A DNA stretch of 64,000 nucleotides. It comes from Bisporella sp. PMI_857. Lineage: Eukaryota > Ascomycota > Leotiomycetes > Helotiales > Helotiaceae. The stretch is from NCBI GenBank assembly GCA_021307315.1, contig JAJSPD010000120.1:19744-83743 (forward strand). Reading direction: 5' to 3'. This document shows, piece after piece, positions 10,407-21,189 of the stretch. Position 1 is the first letter of the stretch. Each line of letters starts with the position of its first letter. The notes under the pieces were generated by a model that did no database searches, was not told where the DNA came from, and worked only from the letters and a program-made list of their open reading frames with translations. Both the position numbers and the translations under genes were made by a program.

Positions 10407-10599
10407 GGTGTGAAGAACAACGGCTTTCCTGGATATGCCTTGAAATTTGAAGAAATAAGTGGGTGATATTTCGCGCCTGACCAACCTACCAGGCATCAAA
10501 ATCGTTACTAAGCTGGGTGTGGCGCAACCGCGCCACAAACCTCCAGCCACTGTTGGCCTTAGGTTTTACAAATGAGATTATGGCATAAAAATTGGGCGT

Positions 10600-11039
10600 G
10601 AGGGGTTTTTTTGCTCCAGACCTAATATCGTTAGTCACTTCCATGAGGAGTCCTAAGCGGCGCAGCGATCCTGCATAAATCTGCACGCCACAGTAGCCAT
10701 AAAGCTAAGGACGATTTGCCGCATGGTTGTAAGGTAATGTAGCTCAGATATAACCTTTTGATATTTATTAGAAATAGTAAGGACTCGGTGGTGGAGTATT
10801 ATTAGAGGAATCCGATTGCACTATAAAAAAATACTCTCTACTAACTAAGGGCAAGGGCAGCGACATGTACATAAATTCTAAGTACGAGGGCTTTAGGGTG
10901 CCGAAGAATAGCTATGGAATATTACTTTTAGGATATTTAAAGGAATATACAGTTGCGTATAGATTTTGAAATACTTAAGGTCAAAGTTCCGGACTTTTTT
11001 TCCGGCACACAGTGTTTTCCGGCACGCAGTGATGGACGT
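10600..11039. repeat. Right arm of element A, homologous to 4671-5092
   Basis: Diverged copy of the arm next to the NLR. No ORF is convincing. It ends in the right TIR at 11001-11039. Confidence 0.75.
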
Positions 11040-11041
11040 TA

Positions 11042-11128
11042 ACAATCTATTAACTTAAGCTCGAAATTTATTCAATTTCATTGGTCTGTTTCGGCACGCA
11101 GGGTGTTTCGCTACACAGGGAGGGACGT
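11042..11128. mobile_element. Remnant right end of another TIR element (C)
   Basis: These 87 bases match the right half of the small element at 39524-39769: both run from ATCTATTAA through a TCAATTTC-like stretch to a TIR that ends GGGACGTTA (11122-11130) or GCACGTTA. It directly follows the right end of element A, so A probably inserted within or beside this older copy. Confidence 0.75.
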
Positions 11129-11701
11129 TAAATGACTTTTGTTCAACAAAAGCCATTCTTTCCTTTCACCGTCTATGCTGACTGTTTTGATAGTGTTCAT
11201 GGCAACCCCTCCTATAACAATTCCTTTGCTCGAAGCGACTATCTCGACCTCTTTATACGAGAGTCCTAAAACGAAACTTGCAGATATCTTGTTGATATTT
11301 CCAACACTCAGAATGTGATCCTGATCAGGCCTACTATCCCAGTCCCGTTCAATGCAACAGTTGTCGCAAATAGTTAATAGCTTCATTAATAGTGTGTTCC
11401 GTTTAAGCAGCTTGTTCTTGTGCTTAGTCTTTGTGAGAAAAGCACTAAAAAATCCGGTAATTCCTTTACCTGTAATCCATCCTTGCCAATTTCTATTTTC
11501 CTTAAAATCACAATTAGCACAGGAAATGTTGATTTTCGCTTTAGTTCCAGACTTTGCATTGTCCCGTTTCTTTGCTGTAATAGCGATGTTGAGCCTCGAC
11601 TGTTCAAGTTCTTGTTTTGTCAAATCATAAGAAGGGCAGTGGACGTGAACTGGAATTTCTTCAGGGAGTAAGAGCCGCTGCAATAGTGCTGAAGAAAGCA
11701 T
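11111..11701 (-). CDS. Hypothetical protein, 196 aa, 3' end inside a TIR
   Basis: Uninterrupted ORF starting at 11701, with TATAAAGG about 50 bases upstream. It has scattered Cys pairs (SCANCDF, CDNCC) and a basic middle. No family is recognised. The last residues (LTSLPV) and the stop codon are contributed by the TIR remnant ending at 11128, so the original C-terminus was probably cut off by transposon insertion. It may be a truncated pseudogene rather than a working gene. Confidence 0.4.
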   Translation of the reverse strand: MLSSALLQRLLLPEEIPVHVHCPSYDLTKQELEQSRLNIAITAKKRDNAKSGTKAKINISCANCDFKENRNWQGWITGKGITGFFSAFLTKTKHKNKLLKRNTLLMKLLTICDNCCIERDWDSRPDQDHILSVGNINKISASFVLGLSYKEVEIVASSKGIVIGGVAMNTIKTVSIDGERKEWLLLNKSHLTSLPV

Positions 11702-11879
11702 CTTGGTGCGTGAACAATTTTTGGGACTTTCTTAAACTCAGCCTACCTTTATAGCCCGTATATTTGACTGATCGGTTAGCTTTGCCAGCATTACGTAGCC
11801 CCGAAAAGTGTGCTTTTATTCCGCTCAAAGTTTGCGTGTTGATAGTCTAAAAATAAAGTGAGCCAGGAAAAGCACCTCC

Positions 11880-12125
11880 CTATAGACAGATATAGTTCGG
11901 GGTCTGAAAACGGCTCACATCAATCTTCCGTAGCACAAAAACTAACCGCCGTCTAAAGCCCTTACTGGATGGACATGTGGATGGAGACTCTATTTGAGCG
12001 AATGAATTATGGTAAAGCCATGCAAAGCAAAGAAAAACCGGAATTGAAGTGAGAAATATGCCACGTGCAAATCGAGAAAAGGGTTTTGTTGCATATTGCA
12101 AAAGGGCGAGCGCAGAAAGCCACAA
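11880..12125 (-). CDS. Small hypothetical ORF with one hydrophobic segment
   Basis: 81 codons. A hydrophobic stretch, GIFLTSIPVFLCFAWLYH, lies in the middle. No family is recognised. It sits 80 bases downstream of the SUR7-like gene on the same strand and may be a remnant of another gene. Confidence 0.2.
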   Translation of the reverse strand: MWLSALALLQYATKPFSRFARGIFLTSIPVFLCFAWLYHNSFAQIESPSTCPSSKGFRRRLVFVLRKIDVSRFQTPNYICL

Positions 12126-12205
12126 TTTTTTAGCCCCAATCTATATAGCAGCAATAAAATAACAGAACTCGAAAAGAAACACTAACTACTTGCTCTAGAC
12201 TTGAT

Positions 12206-13100
12206 TTACATAAAGAATGACATAAGAAATGTTAACAGCATTATCACGCTAGCACAAACAAGAGCTTCTACACACTGACCAGCCACATATCCTTTCTCTA
12301 TTTCAACAAACGGCCCAAAACCCTGTATTTTCGATTGTATATAATAAAGAATAGCAGTGGGTATAACAAAAGAAACAAGGCATAATACAGCCAATAAACA
12401 GACCCCTAATTTCGGAAAAAAAGTTGCAATAGGAATTAGGTTGAGTATTAAACAGACAAATATAGCAGCTCTAACAGCCAGGAAATATAGGCCGAAAATA
12501 AAAGAGCATTGAATAATAGTAGGTATAACTTTTGTTATAATCTCTTCCAGAGGCTGAAAAAACTAGACTTTGTCGCCGATCAAGCTTGTAATAGTTTCTG
12601 GTATTATATCAGAGATATTTAACGGCAAGTCGTTGCATTTCGTATAGTTGTTAAAGCCCACGCAGAATTGCTTAGTTCCAAGTGAACAATATCTTGGAAT
12701 CAACGCTTCAATTGCATCAATTTTAAAAGCAGCTGCTGTTTCAATAGCACCTGCGACACTTTGAATCTTGCTACCAGCAGCGGCAGTAGCTGTTGCAAAC
12801 AGGCCTGCTGCATCTTGAGCTTCGCTTTGGAGCAGTTGGATGATGTCGCTTCCCGGAATAGCACGCGGCTCGATTAAGGGGCTCGGCAGACGGATATTGG
12901 TAAAGTTGAACTGTGATTGAGAATATATTAGCTAAGCAGCAAAGAAAAGAAGGTAAAGTTCGTACGGTTAAAGTTGCAATGCCTGCTTTTGCCGTTTTGT
13001 CTTGAGCTAGTAACTGGATCCCTAATACCGCACAACAGAAAGTAGTCAAAGAAAAGATCACCTGGGTCCCTATTCGTAGCCAATCTTTGCTTTTTAGCAT
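12206..13100 (-). pseudogene. SUR7/PalI-like four-helix membrane protein, one stop
   Basis: Exon 1 (about 13100 to 12966) encodes WLRIGTQVIFSLTTFCCAVL, a first membrane helix. A 55-base intron (12911-12965) joins it in frame to a Cys-containing extracellular loop (IPRYCSLGTKQFCVG). Three further hydrophobic segments follow, including VLCLVSFVIPTAILYY. This matches fungal SUR7/PalI-type plasma-membrane proteins in order and size (about 280 aa). One in-frame TAG, shortly after LIGDKV near 12560, sits where an aromatic residue is expected and fits Trp-to-stop decay. The N-terminal Met could be 13118 or 13100. Family assignment rests on topology and loop Cys. Confidence 0.65.
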
Positions 13101-13736
13101 CGTAAAACGCCAATTCAAGTCGATTCGAAATTAAGCAAGCCAGAACGTAAGCACGAGTGCGTATACTTATAAGTACGATTCAAGTAAAGTGTCCTCAAAT
13201 GGCTCCGTTTAAAGCTAGGATTTGCTTTCGCGTAAAGCTAAAAATAGCAGATATAGTACCCGGGACCCATTCTGGCACCTAAAGGCCTTTTTTCTCTTGT
13301 CAACGCCGCCCTGTTTTCAGAATTAATTTTGAGATGTCTCTCCCCCAGATATAATGTAATATAGTTTTATTGAATAGAAACAGTATAAAGGGCCATCTCA
13401 AGCACTCAAGCACCACTTTGCACGGCCTGAGAAACCCAATAGCAGAAACACTTTTTTCTAGCAACGGTATTTAGCCTTTTAAACAAAGCCTGCGCCCTGT
13501 TCTCGGCTTCTCCTAGCACTTATAAACCTTTGATTTGTTGTTATACGGTGACCCCGCCCCCCTTAAACCAGTCCAGGTTCGCGGTGTAAACTTGATAGAA
13601 ACCGGATCCCGTTAACGAACCTCCCAATACCCTTACAAATTAGAAATTCTTATAATATCCAAAAACCATATAAGAATTAGCATCTAGGTCATGAATAATG
13701 TTAACTTAAAGCATTATTAATAAATTTAAAACTACC
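13101..13736. other. AT-rich spacer, no gene seen
   Basis: Between the SUR7-like and PAQR relics. No frame with recognisable content. Confidence 0.4.
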
Positions 13737-14640
13737 CTAGTTGTAACTGCGCGCTTCAGCTTTCAAGCATAGTTGAGCTTGCGAGTAGATAAAAGTAAAA
13801 ACGCTCAGCAATCTAAACATGTGTATGAAACTAGCAAAAACAACTATACAATGGAATATCTGGTGGCTGCATCCGTAAATGTCGTATCGCAGTAAGCACT
13901 ATCTTTCCGGGACCCTTGCTGTATAAACTACAGCCCCTAAAATATTGAGCATTGCTGTAATTAGCATGTATAACAGGCTCATTCTATAATTCTGGGTCTC
14001 CCAGCCATGAATAATAATCCCATGTGTTATGAATACTATAGCCGAAAAGCCTAGAGAAGCGTACATCGCAGTTCGATACAGCCTGAAAGTAGAATGTCGA
14101 AAATTTGGGGTTAAAGTTGCTATAGTGCAAACCAAAGCCAAGATAAAAACGACTGTCCAGTAGAGTTTTTGCAGATTTTAATTACAATAGAATCCGTAAT
14201 AAACTGAAAGAACGGTCGATTCCTATATAAGAATAACGATTCCTAGATAGTCGAATTGATTCTAGTACGCCGCCACTTGCTCGCTATAATTTGACATAAT
14301 GTAAAAAAAGGCGGAAAGAAAAAAACATAAAACTACTCCGAGAAAAAACGTTGCAAAGCTTATTACATCGCCAATTTGAATGGTGGAGTTATAATTGCGT
14401 ACTCTAATAAATACGTATATTGGAAGAATTGCAAAAGGACAGCGCCGAACAGGTAGAAGTAGATATTCACAATTTTATTGTGAATATATTGCAAGCTGGC
14501 TAAAGACTTCCAAAAAGATCCAGATACAGGCCGATACCCAGTAAGAATAAATTCGTTATCCTATTGCCAGCTAAGCAGGTCATTCCATCGTAAAAGTGGA
14601 TATTGGCTTCTGGTCTGCGACCGACCTGCAGTCTCTCTCT
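13737..14640 (-). pseudogene. PAQR/haemolysin-III (Izh-like) receptor relic
   Basis: Seven-helix membrane protein of the progestin/adipoQ receptor family. The first part reads WNDLLSW, stop, then DNEFILTGYRPVSGSFWKSL and YIHNKIVNIY, the classic 'tGYRP..s...s..y.HNE..NI' block. The last part has HGIIIHGWETQNYRMSLLYM, VPER-stop, and YDIYGCSHQIFH with the conserved SHQ..H. The middle (14141-14400) is too decayed to follow and may hold an intron. Stops stand at Gln and Trp positions, and the His of the expected SHL motif is Tyr. The end is at 13737; the start is uncertain. Confidence 0.8.
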
Positions 14641-14984
14641 GCGAGTGCAAATTTAGTTCGGAGGCCATATTTGCTTAGTTTTTACGTTTAAAGCAATCCT
14701 TTATTGGGAATATATTCCTTTAGAAATGTCGAAACTCTTTTCTGCACCGGAAATCCGAGTAGTTATCGTCGAATAGTAATAGAGCCAGAAAGGGACCTTC
14801 TAAAAATAGCTTTTCCAGTTTAAAAGTCCAAAAACGGCTCTATATATATTGCATCTTCTTAAACAAGCTGAGTGGCACAATTTGACTCATCTCTAAAATC
14901 TTTTTAGTACTACATGCCAAATGGCCCCAATCAGACCGAGTAACCTTGAACGCGGAAAGTGAAAAAGTAAGTGCCGAGAAAAGC

Positions 14985-15692
14985 TATCGAAGCATATTCG
15001 TAAGTCTCTTTTTGTACATCTCTTTTCGCTCTTACTAATAATATTTCAGAGAAAAAAGTAGGAATCCCAATTGAGCCATCACAAGTTCGTCTTATAACTG
15101 AAGCTGATGATTTTTATATGTAAAAAGTCTTGCCAGAGAAAAAGTACCTCTTCTCAAAAAATATAAGCGACCATTCGATCGGGGCATATAAAGAATTGTG
15201 TAAAGGAATTAGTGTTGCGTTCGAAGCTGTACCTGCAAGTATAACAACAAGGACAAGTTCAGTAGACGAAGTCCAAGAGATTCTTATATCAGCAGAAGTA
15301 TGTAAACAGCTCGAGTTTCTGAGTCCAGCTAACACCTTATTTAGCTTACACAAGTAAGCTTTAGTACGAAAATAAATGAATTGCATGAAAAAAATGTAAC
15401 GCTCAAACAAAAGCTAAAGCAATAAAGAAATCAAGCTGCTGCGGAATCCGAACTTCGATTACACTTTGAGCAAGAATTGAAAAAGCTCACGATTGCTAAT
15501 CAGATACTCTAGTAAGATCTATAGAAAAGTGCAATAATAGCAGATCGTTTCAAAAGCAACATATATAAGTACATTCACATAGTAAACGAGGTGATACCGC
15601 TAATGGATAAGTTAAAAGCTGGATTGACATTAAATAAGAGTTCTGGTGAATTGAAGCCTTTGCTAGACCCTGTTCTACAATATCACACTTAA
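14985..15692 (+). pseudogene. Decayed coiled-coil protein with intron
   Basis: A clear intron (15000-15049; GTAAGT donor, CTTACTAAT branch site, TTTCAG acceptor) is followed by a frame reading VGIPIEPSQVRLITEADDF, then EKKYLFSKNISDHSIGAY. It continues in another frame with strong heptad character (TKINELHEKNVTLKQKLKQ) interrupted by TAA/TAG at likely Gln codons, to VNEVIPLMDKLKAGLTLNKS. The function is unknown. The upstream part (before 14985) could not be read with confidence. Confidence 0.45.
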
Positions 15693-15699
15693 CTTTTAA

Positions 15700-16500
15700 A
15701 TTAAAACTAAATAACGTTAGTTTTCGGCTAACCAGCTGAGTATATATAGAAGCAGTTAATTAAAAAGAGCTATGTGAAATGAGAATACCTGTAAAGAAAG
15801 CTGCGACTAATTTATAACACAGCTGACAGAAGCTAGATTGCTAGGCAGCTTGTGCTAATATTTTTGCTCAGAAAATAGAATAAGTTAATGATCTTTGTGC
15901 TCGCTATTTTCGGATGCGCTAAAATATCAGCAAAGATCAGAAAGCAAGTAAATGATAAGATAGAACCTTTACACATAGAAACGTTCATAGCCAGGTTCTT
16001 TTTTGTCTTTTCGGGCCAGTAGTTTCGACCTTTGTATAGTGCTTATTCGTTTACTTCGCTGGAGTTCACACTATTACGTCAGCAAATGCTTTTGTTAAGA
16101 TTTCAGCGCTGATGTTTGTATGTCCTATTTGCGGCTAGCTCTGGGAAATTTAAGCTCGAAATGCTAACTTGCTACAGTGACTCACTTTGCCTCTGAACCG
16201 CTGAAATATAATTAATAAAGACTTAATTACATGTTTAAGTTTAACTATAGAATGCCTCACTAAAATAAAGGGTTAAAGTTCAAAATCCTAAAACAGTAAT
16301 TTGAAACAATTTAAATGCCCGACTTTTCGTTGTTATACTTCCAGGTCTATACTACGCTTTTTCTGAGATTCTCCAACACAATGTTATTACGCTCGACGAG
16401 CTTCTGCTCGCTTCTACCAGAATTGCTACTAAGCATACTATTCTTAATCACAATAAAAAATGCTATAAACTTAAAAAAAGCTGTTTCCGGACATTGTTTG
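15700..16500. other. AT-rich stretch, unreadable remnants
   Basis: Short coding-looking scraps occur in several frames, but none is long enough to name. Confidence 0.3.
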
Positions 16501-16539
16501 TAAAAAGCGGTTCACAGTGAGTGTTTTCGCAGGACTTCC

Positions 16540-17418
16540 GTGGAAGTTTACCTACAAGAATATATTGGTAATAGCGCCGAGCTGGCAAAAGCAATGTCGC
16601 GAAGCTTTGTGCATATATCGAGTCTTAGAAAGTTAAATTTCTTCCTGCCAAGTATCGCTCCTTCTGAGTCCCGGTGGGATTTCTATATTCACTGGTCCTT
16701 TACGGCGGTATCGGAGTTTCTATACAGCACGGAAAAGCTGGAGATAAAATAGCGTATCTCTTTAAACGAGTTAGACCAATTGTTACAGAAAAAAGCCGGA
16801 ACCATAACAGTAGCAGAAAATGTTTTCGACCACATAGTAAAAGCAGAATACCAGAAAGCAGTTGAAGCACGAAGCTACGTATTCAACAGTGCAGTTGTGG
16901 TCAGCATTGAGTACAAAAAAGCTGTCACGATCGAACTGGAGGGCAATGTTGTACGCGCAGCCGAAAAAGGCAATAGCCTCGAGGATTAGCGTGACTCAGA
17001 TTTGCATAAAATCATAAAAGGACACTTTATAACAAAAAGACGAGAAAATGAAGTTAGATTGGTAGTAAAAAAACGCCAAAGGTTGTTGGACGTGAAGTCT
17101 GTGCTCTACTTTTGTCTTTTCACCTATACTCAGTGTTTCGTCTCCGCACATGTAGCATGTCATATATATGGAAAACTGACGTCATCCGGTTTGACGCACC
17201 AATGGCCACCAGTGCTAAAAAGCAAAGCAGAAGCGTCAGCTGTGGAAGAATGTCTAGATAGAGGCTTCACTTGCGTAGACGTTCCGTTTAGCCGCAAGGG
17301 CTATACGTATCGATACTGCGACGATAAAGAGTCTACTTTTATTGTTCAACGTAATACAGTAAACGCTCCAACTAGCGTTATGGAATACTGCCTTAAAAGC
17401 GTGACTAGGCTCTTATAG
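16540..17418 (+). pseudogene. Hypothetical protein relic, same frame over 290 codons
   Basis: One frame stays open except for TAG at 16750 and 16987. The first half is Ala/Glu/Lys-rich (AENVFDHIVKAEYQKAVEAR). The second half has dispersed Cys (FTYTQCFVSAHVACHIYG, EECLDRGFTCVDV). The frame may continue past 17418 to about 17550. No family is recognised. Stops at plausible Gln/Trp positions fit the decay seen throughout the region. Confidence 0.4.
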
Positions 17419-17559
17419 TGCGAAAACTCTACAAGTGCGAAGTGGACTGTTCCGCGAAATGCTCCTGCACTTAGCACAAAAGGATTGTTCCGGTGGACAT
17501 TGAAAGAAAGTGCTCATAAAGTGCTACACCGTGTTGTAGAGAATTGAGTAATAAGTAAC

Positions 17560-18270
17560 TTTTGAATAAAATAACGAAATAGCGCAACGCTATTCAGTTC
17601 ATGCGATATTGAGCTAGATTTGGTGCTGCTCGAAAGCTGTTTTTTTAAAAACTCTATTAGCTTGTTAGTTTCGAGGGCAACGTAATTGCGTATGCGCCAC
17701 AGGCTGCAGCCCCGTAACGATTTTCAGTTCAGTTCACTTTTGCAGTTAAGTTCAAAAACGGCTTGATTCATCTGAGATTATTCTCGGTAAACATTTTTCC
17801 TACTTTAATACGTCACTTCACCGTAGAGAACTACATAAATTAACTTAGCGAAAGCAGTTAGCGCATCAGAGCGTTAAAGTAAAGTGAGCCGCAAGTGTTC
17901 ATCCAGAGTTTCAGTAGAAAAGTACTTTTAGGAAGTAATAAGCAATAAAAAAGAGCTACCGGACGCAATGTCTCCGCATATTTGTCCGGCTCCAGAAGTT
18001 TGGAGTATTTCGTCTCAAGCTTATCGAACACGGCTCGGAATTTAACATATAGATTTACTGGTTTGTAATTTACATTGTTACATTTTTGTACTCGGCGGAA
18101 AGTCTGAAAGTAGTATAATACCTTCCGTTTAATAAAATAGTGCACGTTTTAAAAATTAAAAATAGTCCGATTCTAGCATTAACAAAAATGTTCGATTTTA
18201 TACAATACAAAAAAAAACTTCTTTCTTTCTTTATCATGTCACATTTTGCTTTGTTTTGGACTTCGCGCTA
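17560..18270. other. AT-rich spacer, no gene called
   Basis: A 95-codon minus-strand ORF (17858-18145) has no recognisable domain. Confidence 0.3.
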
Positions 18271-18274
18271 AGTT

Positions 18275-19363
18275 TTAGTAGCTTGATGCGAATATGTCGT
18301 TTGCAATGGCACTGACAGTACTAGTGTCTAGTGCCAAAGCAAATGCTGCGATAGTTTCGGCCAAAGCCCATTTCTTTCCATCTCTATAGCACCCAATAAA
18401 CTCTAAAGATTCTTGTTGACTTGAGTAATGTGTGCCTTCACCTACTGTCCCTACTAGCAAAAATGGGATGTACAAGCTCAGAGTAAGCACTTTAGTTTCT
18501 TCATTCAAGTCAACTGTCAAATGATGCTAGCCCGACTCAACTACACTGGCTGCGTTTTGACTGCAGAAAATAAACATAGCTGTTATAACGTTGGCAGTAT
18601 TAATGTTCTGTCTTATCTGACCATTCCGAGTACCGCCGTCTTCAAATTTGGAAATAACGGAGCGCAATTTGGCTGTACCGCATCCGAGGATTGCCCGGCA
18701 GACAGAATCAGAAAAACTACTCCAAGCTATAACTTCGACACCGCGCGAGTTATTGATATTTCCCCACGACAATTTCTTATCGGATGAAAATTGACTTTCG
18801 ATCTGAAAGTCGATAATTCCCAAGTCTTTGCTAGCAGCAGACGCAAAGAAGTCCTGGCAAGCGCGATGCGTAGCGATAGTTACTATGTTCTGTCCGGCTG
18901 CATCGCCACAACTATAGCGAAACCTGACGTAAACAGTCCTGCTAATAACATATAAAGTGACCTCAACAAGTCGAGCATATCGGCTGGTTTTTTCAGCGCT
19001 GGCATTAAACGAAGACTGGAGTGTTGGTACGTAGTGGTAGAACCGAAAAGCATTGTCGACTGTGCCGAAAGTAAAAACAGGAGCACGTGATAAACCTTCA
19101 CTCAAAGCTTCAACTTTGATGCCACCTATAGCTTGGAATACTTTGCATCCGCAAAAACAGCTTGCAACAAAAGTTGGCTTTACTGTCGCCAGAAAGCCGT
19201 ACACTGTTCTTTCGGACTTCCTGTAAATAGTTAGCGAGCCAGCTAGACCAAAAAGGACTCGTGTAAAGCCAACACAGTTTTCGATCTTGATGTTTTTTGT
19301 GTCTTTGTCGCGGCAGGAAAAAAGCCTCTCTGCCACTTTTTCTAAATTTTGCGTTCGATCCAT
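18275..19363 (-). pseudogene. HMG-CoA reductase catalytic domain, one Trp-to-stop
   Basis: Reduces HMG-CoA to mevalonate in the isoprenoid pathway. Starting at 19363, the frame runs about 360 codons with a single TAG at 18527-18529 (ESG-stop-HHLTVDL). Landmarks follow the family order: ENCVGFTRVLFGLAGSLTI (catalytic Glu block), ASCFCGCK, EGLSRAPVFTF, YSCGDAAGQN (the GDA..N dinucleotide site), FCSQNAASVVES and LLVGTVGEGTHY. There is no N-terminal membrane domain, so this was a short cytosolic-type or clustered paralogue. Several motif residues expected to be Pro, Gly or Arg are Leu, Phe, Cys or Ser, as C-to-T and G-to-A decay would give. Confidence 0.85.
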
Positions 19364-19639
19364 TATATATACTGCTAGTATAATGAAATATAGAAGTAAA
19401 AGAAACCTAACAAAAGCGGAAAGACGGAAAATTATCAATAAGTGGCCTAATAAAGAATTCAGAAGTGATACTAAATCCATGATTTCTGTAGCTTTATAGA
19501 TTGAATATCGTTATAAAAATTAAAAGTCGCTAAATTCTTGACTTACTTTTCTAAACAATTCTTCCTAAGTCATTGCAGGCTTAAAATATACATTAGACGT
19601 AAATCTTAGGAATCAATATCTCAGTTCTAGTGTAAGCAA

Positions 19640-19785
19640 AAGCAAAGTGCAGAAACAAGAATGCAGAAAAAAAGTGCAAAAATTAACGGCAGATCGACAG
19701 TACAGAAATCGAGTGCCAAGATGCAGAAACAGAGTGCTGAAATCGGGATGACAAAGTGCAAAAGTCGTAGTGACGAAGCGCCTGA
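19640..19785. repeat. Degenerate minisatellite, 'GCAGAAACAGAGT' type
   Basis: Irregular tandem units of about 12 bases built on GTGCAGAAACAGA. It is the most degenerate of five arrays of this motif in the AT-rich DNA. Confidence 0.6.
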
Positions 19786-19789
19786 TCTA

Positions 19790-20700
19790 TGTCTATAGTC
19801 AAAATAGGATTTGTTAACATACCCAAAAAAAGAGGTTTAGGTTACTACACAATTCATTTTTCGCTACTAACAACACATATGCTAACAGATCTAAAACTTG
19901 ACACATGGCAGATTAATGCTAAAAAAAGCTAGCCGTAACGAGAAACTGGAGCAGACCGACTTGAAAATTACTGTAGCTAAAGTTGGCTTTCAAAACGCGA
20001 TAAGGAAACTTTGGCGAAAAACATTTAAGTTTTTCGGTATTTGCGTTATTTAATCGTGCACATTGTTATTTCTTTCGAGAATTTTTGTCTAACACTTGTT
20101 ATGTTTCTTATATTCTTTCTAACCCAGCCCTTTTTTTACTGCTAATAGTTGTAATGTTGCAACATTAAACCCACAATAAGTAGAACAACAATCACAAGTA
20201 ATAAAATAATAACACTACTAATTAAGCACATGCGTCTTTTAATGTTTTTCCAGCACACGCGCTTACGTACTTTATCAGTCTTATCACAAGAGCCGTGAAA
20301 TTAGCCATCGGTTCTGTTTTCGAATAAGTCTAAGAATAAACGTTCCTTTCGTTCCGGTAGATTGTTTATAGTTTCTCGAATTGTACGAACAGCAAAGTCG
20401 ACTTAAGCTTGTAAAGCACTCGCTATTTTGTTGATTAAAAAAAAAGTTACTTAATAAAAGAATATCTGATGTTATAGTAACGCAAGCATTACGTTTAGAT
20501 GCAAAGTAGAAGAAAACGGCTCCCTTAAATGCCAGGTTTAGTTTGTGGAGCTTAAATTACTTTTAGAGAAAGCTGATTAAAAATGCTACTATCCATAAAG
20601 TACAGTACTGTAAAAATAAAAACATTTAAGTAAAAATAAGTATAAAGCATCCTAGTTCACCTTTGGTAATACTCAAGCTCACCTAGCATCTTTTTCGCAT
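19790..20700. other. AT-rich stretch, no gene seen
   Basis: Contains no frame of recognisable protein on either strand. Confidence 0.35.
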
Positions 20701-20728
20701 TGTTTCAATTCAAGCTACTTCTACACAA

Positions 20729-21187
20729 CTAAAAACTCGAGTTACAACTATAAATCTTGTTGCAATCTTCGCCTTTCTGATCTCTGTGAATGCTTATCCA
20801 TATAATAAAGAAGTTGATGAGACACTCGTCCCAGAGTTTGGGGTCGTTAAAAGAACTAACACCGATGTCTTTCAAATAGGCAGCTGTAGTAAATTCAACA
20901 AACAGCTTGTCCCAATTCTTTGCACTTGTTTTCCTGACTGTAACCGGTTTATTAACGCGCTGAATAATGCTCTTAAAACGGGTAACGTCGAGAAAAAGCT
21001 AATCACGTTTAGCAATAACGCTAGTAACCAGTCCAGAGCTACAAATAAACAGCGAGCTACTGCTTGTGTAATTGTTCTGCAAAGTTTCAATAGCGAAAAA
21101 AAGAATGGATGTCCGGTCGCTTCCGCGCCAAACTTCAAGACCCAACAAAACACGAGCATCCGAAACGATGAAATAATTGTAAAGTAA
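20729..21187 (+). pseudogene. Small secreted protein relic without start codon
   Basis: The frame opens with a signal-peptide-like segment (TINLVAIFAFLISVNAYPYN) but no Met precedes it in frame; CTA stands at 20729. The mature part has Cys at intervals (GSCSKFN, LCTCFPDCNRF, ATACVIVLQ, NGCPVASAPNF). It ends at 21187. It resembles fungal small secreted proteins of unknown role. The uninterrupted 150-codon frame suggests mild decay; a first exon carrying the Met could lie upstream. Confidence 0.55.
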
Positions 21188-21189
21188 TT

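Larger units (their letters stand above)
5093..11039. mobile_element. 5.9-kb TIR element (element A) with transposase and cargo genes
   Basis: Left end (5093) reads ACGTCCATCACTGCGTGCCG and continues for about 39 bases. The reverse complement of the right end (11001-11039) matches it with only two differences. Each TIR contains two tandem copies of a CTGCGTGCCGGAAAA-like motif. TA follows the right end (11040-11041), as for Tc1/mariner/pogo insertions; on the left the TA is missing because the element abuts element B directly. Inside lie an LTR-like fragment, a decayed pogo-type transposase, a small spliced gene and a kinase gene. The near-perfect TIRs suggest a recent insertion. Confidence 0.85.

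Noticed and set aside
10407..10550. Upstream in-frame Met of the kinase at 10550
   Set aside because: Residues 1-48 look like 5' flank; Met 10406 gives a plausible start.
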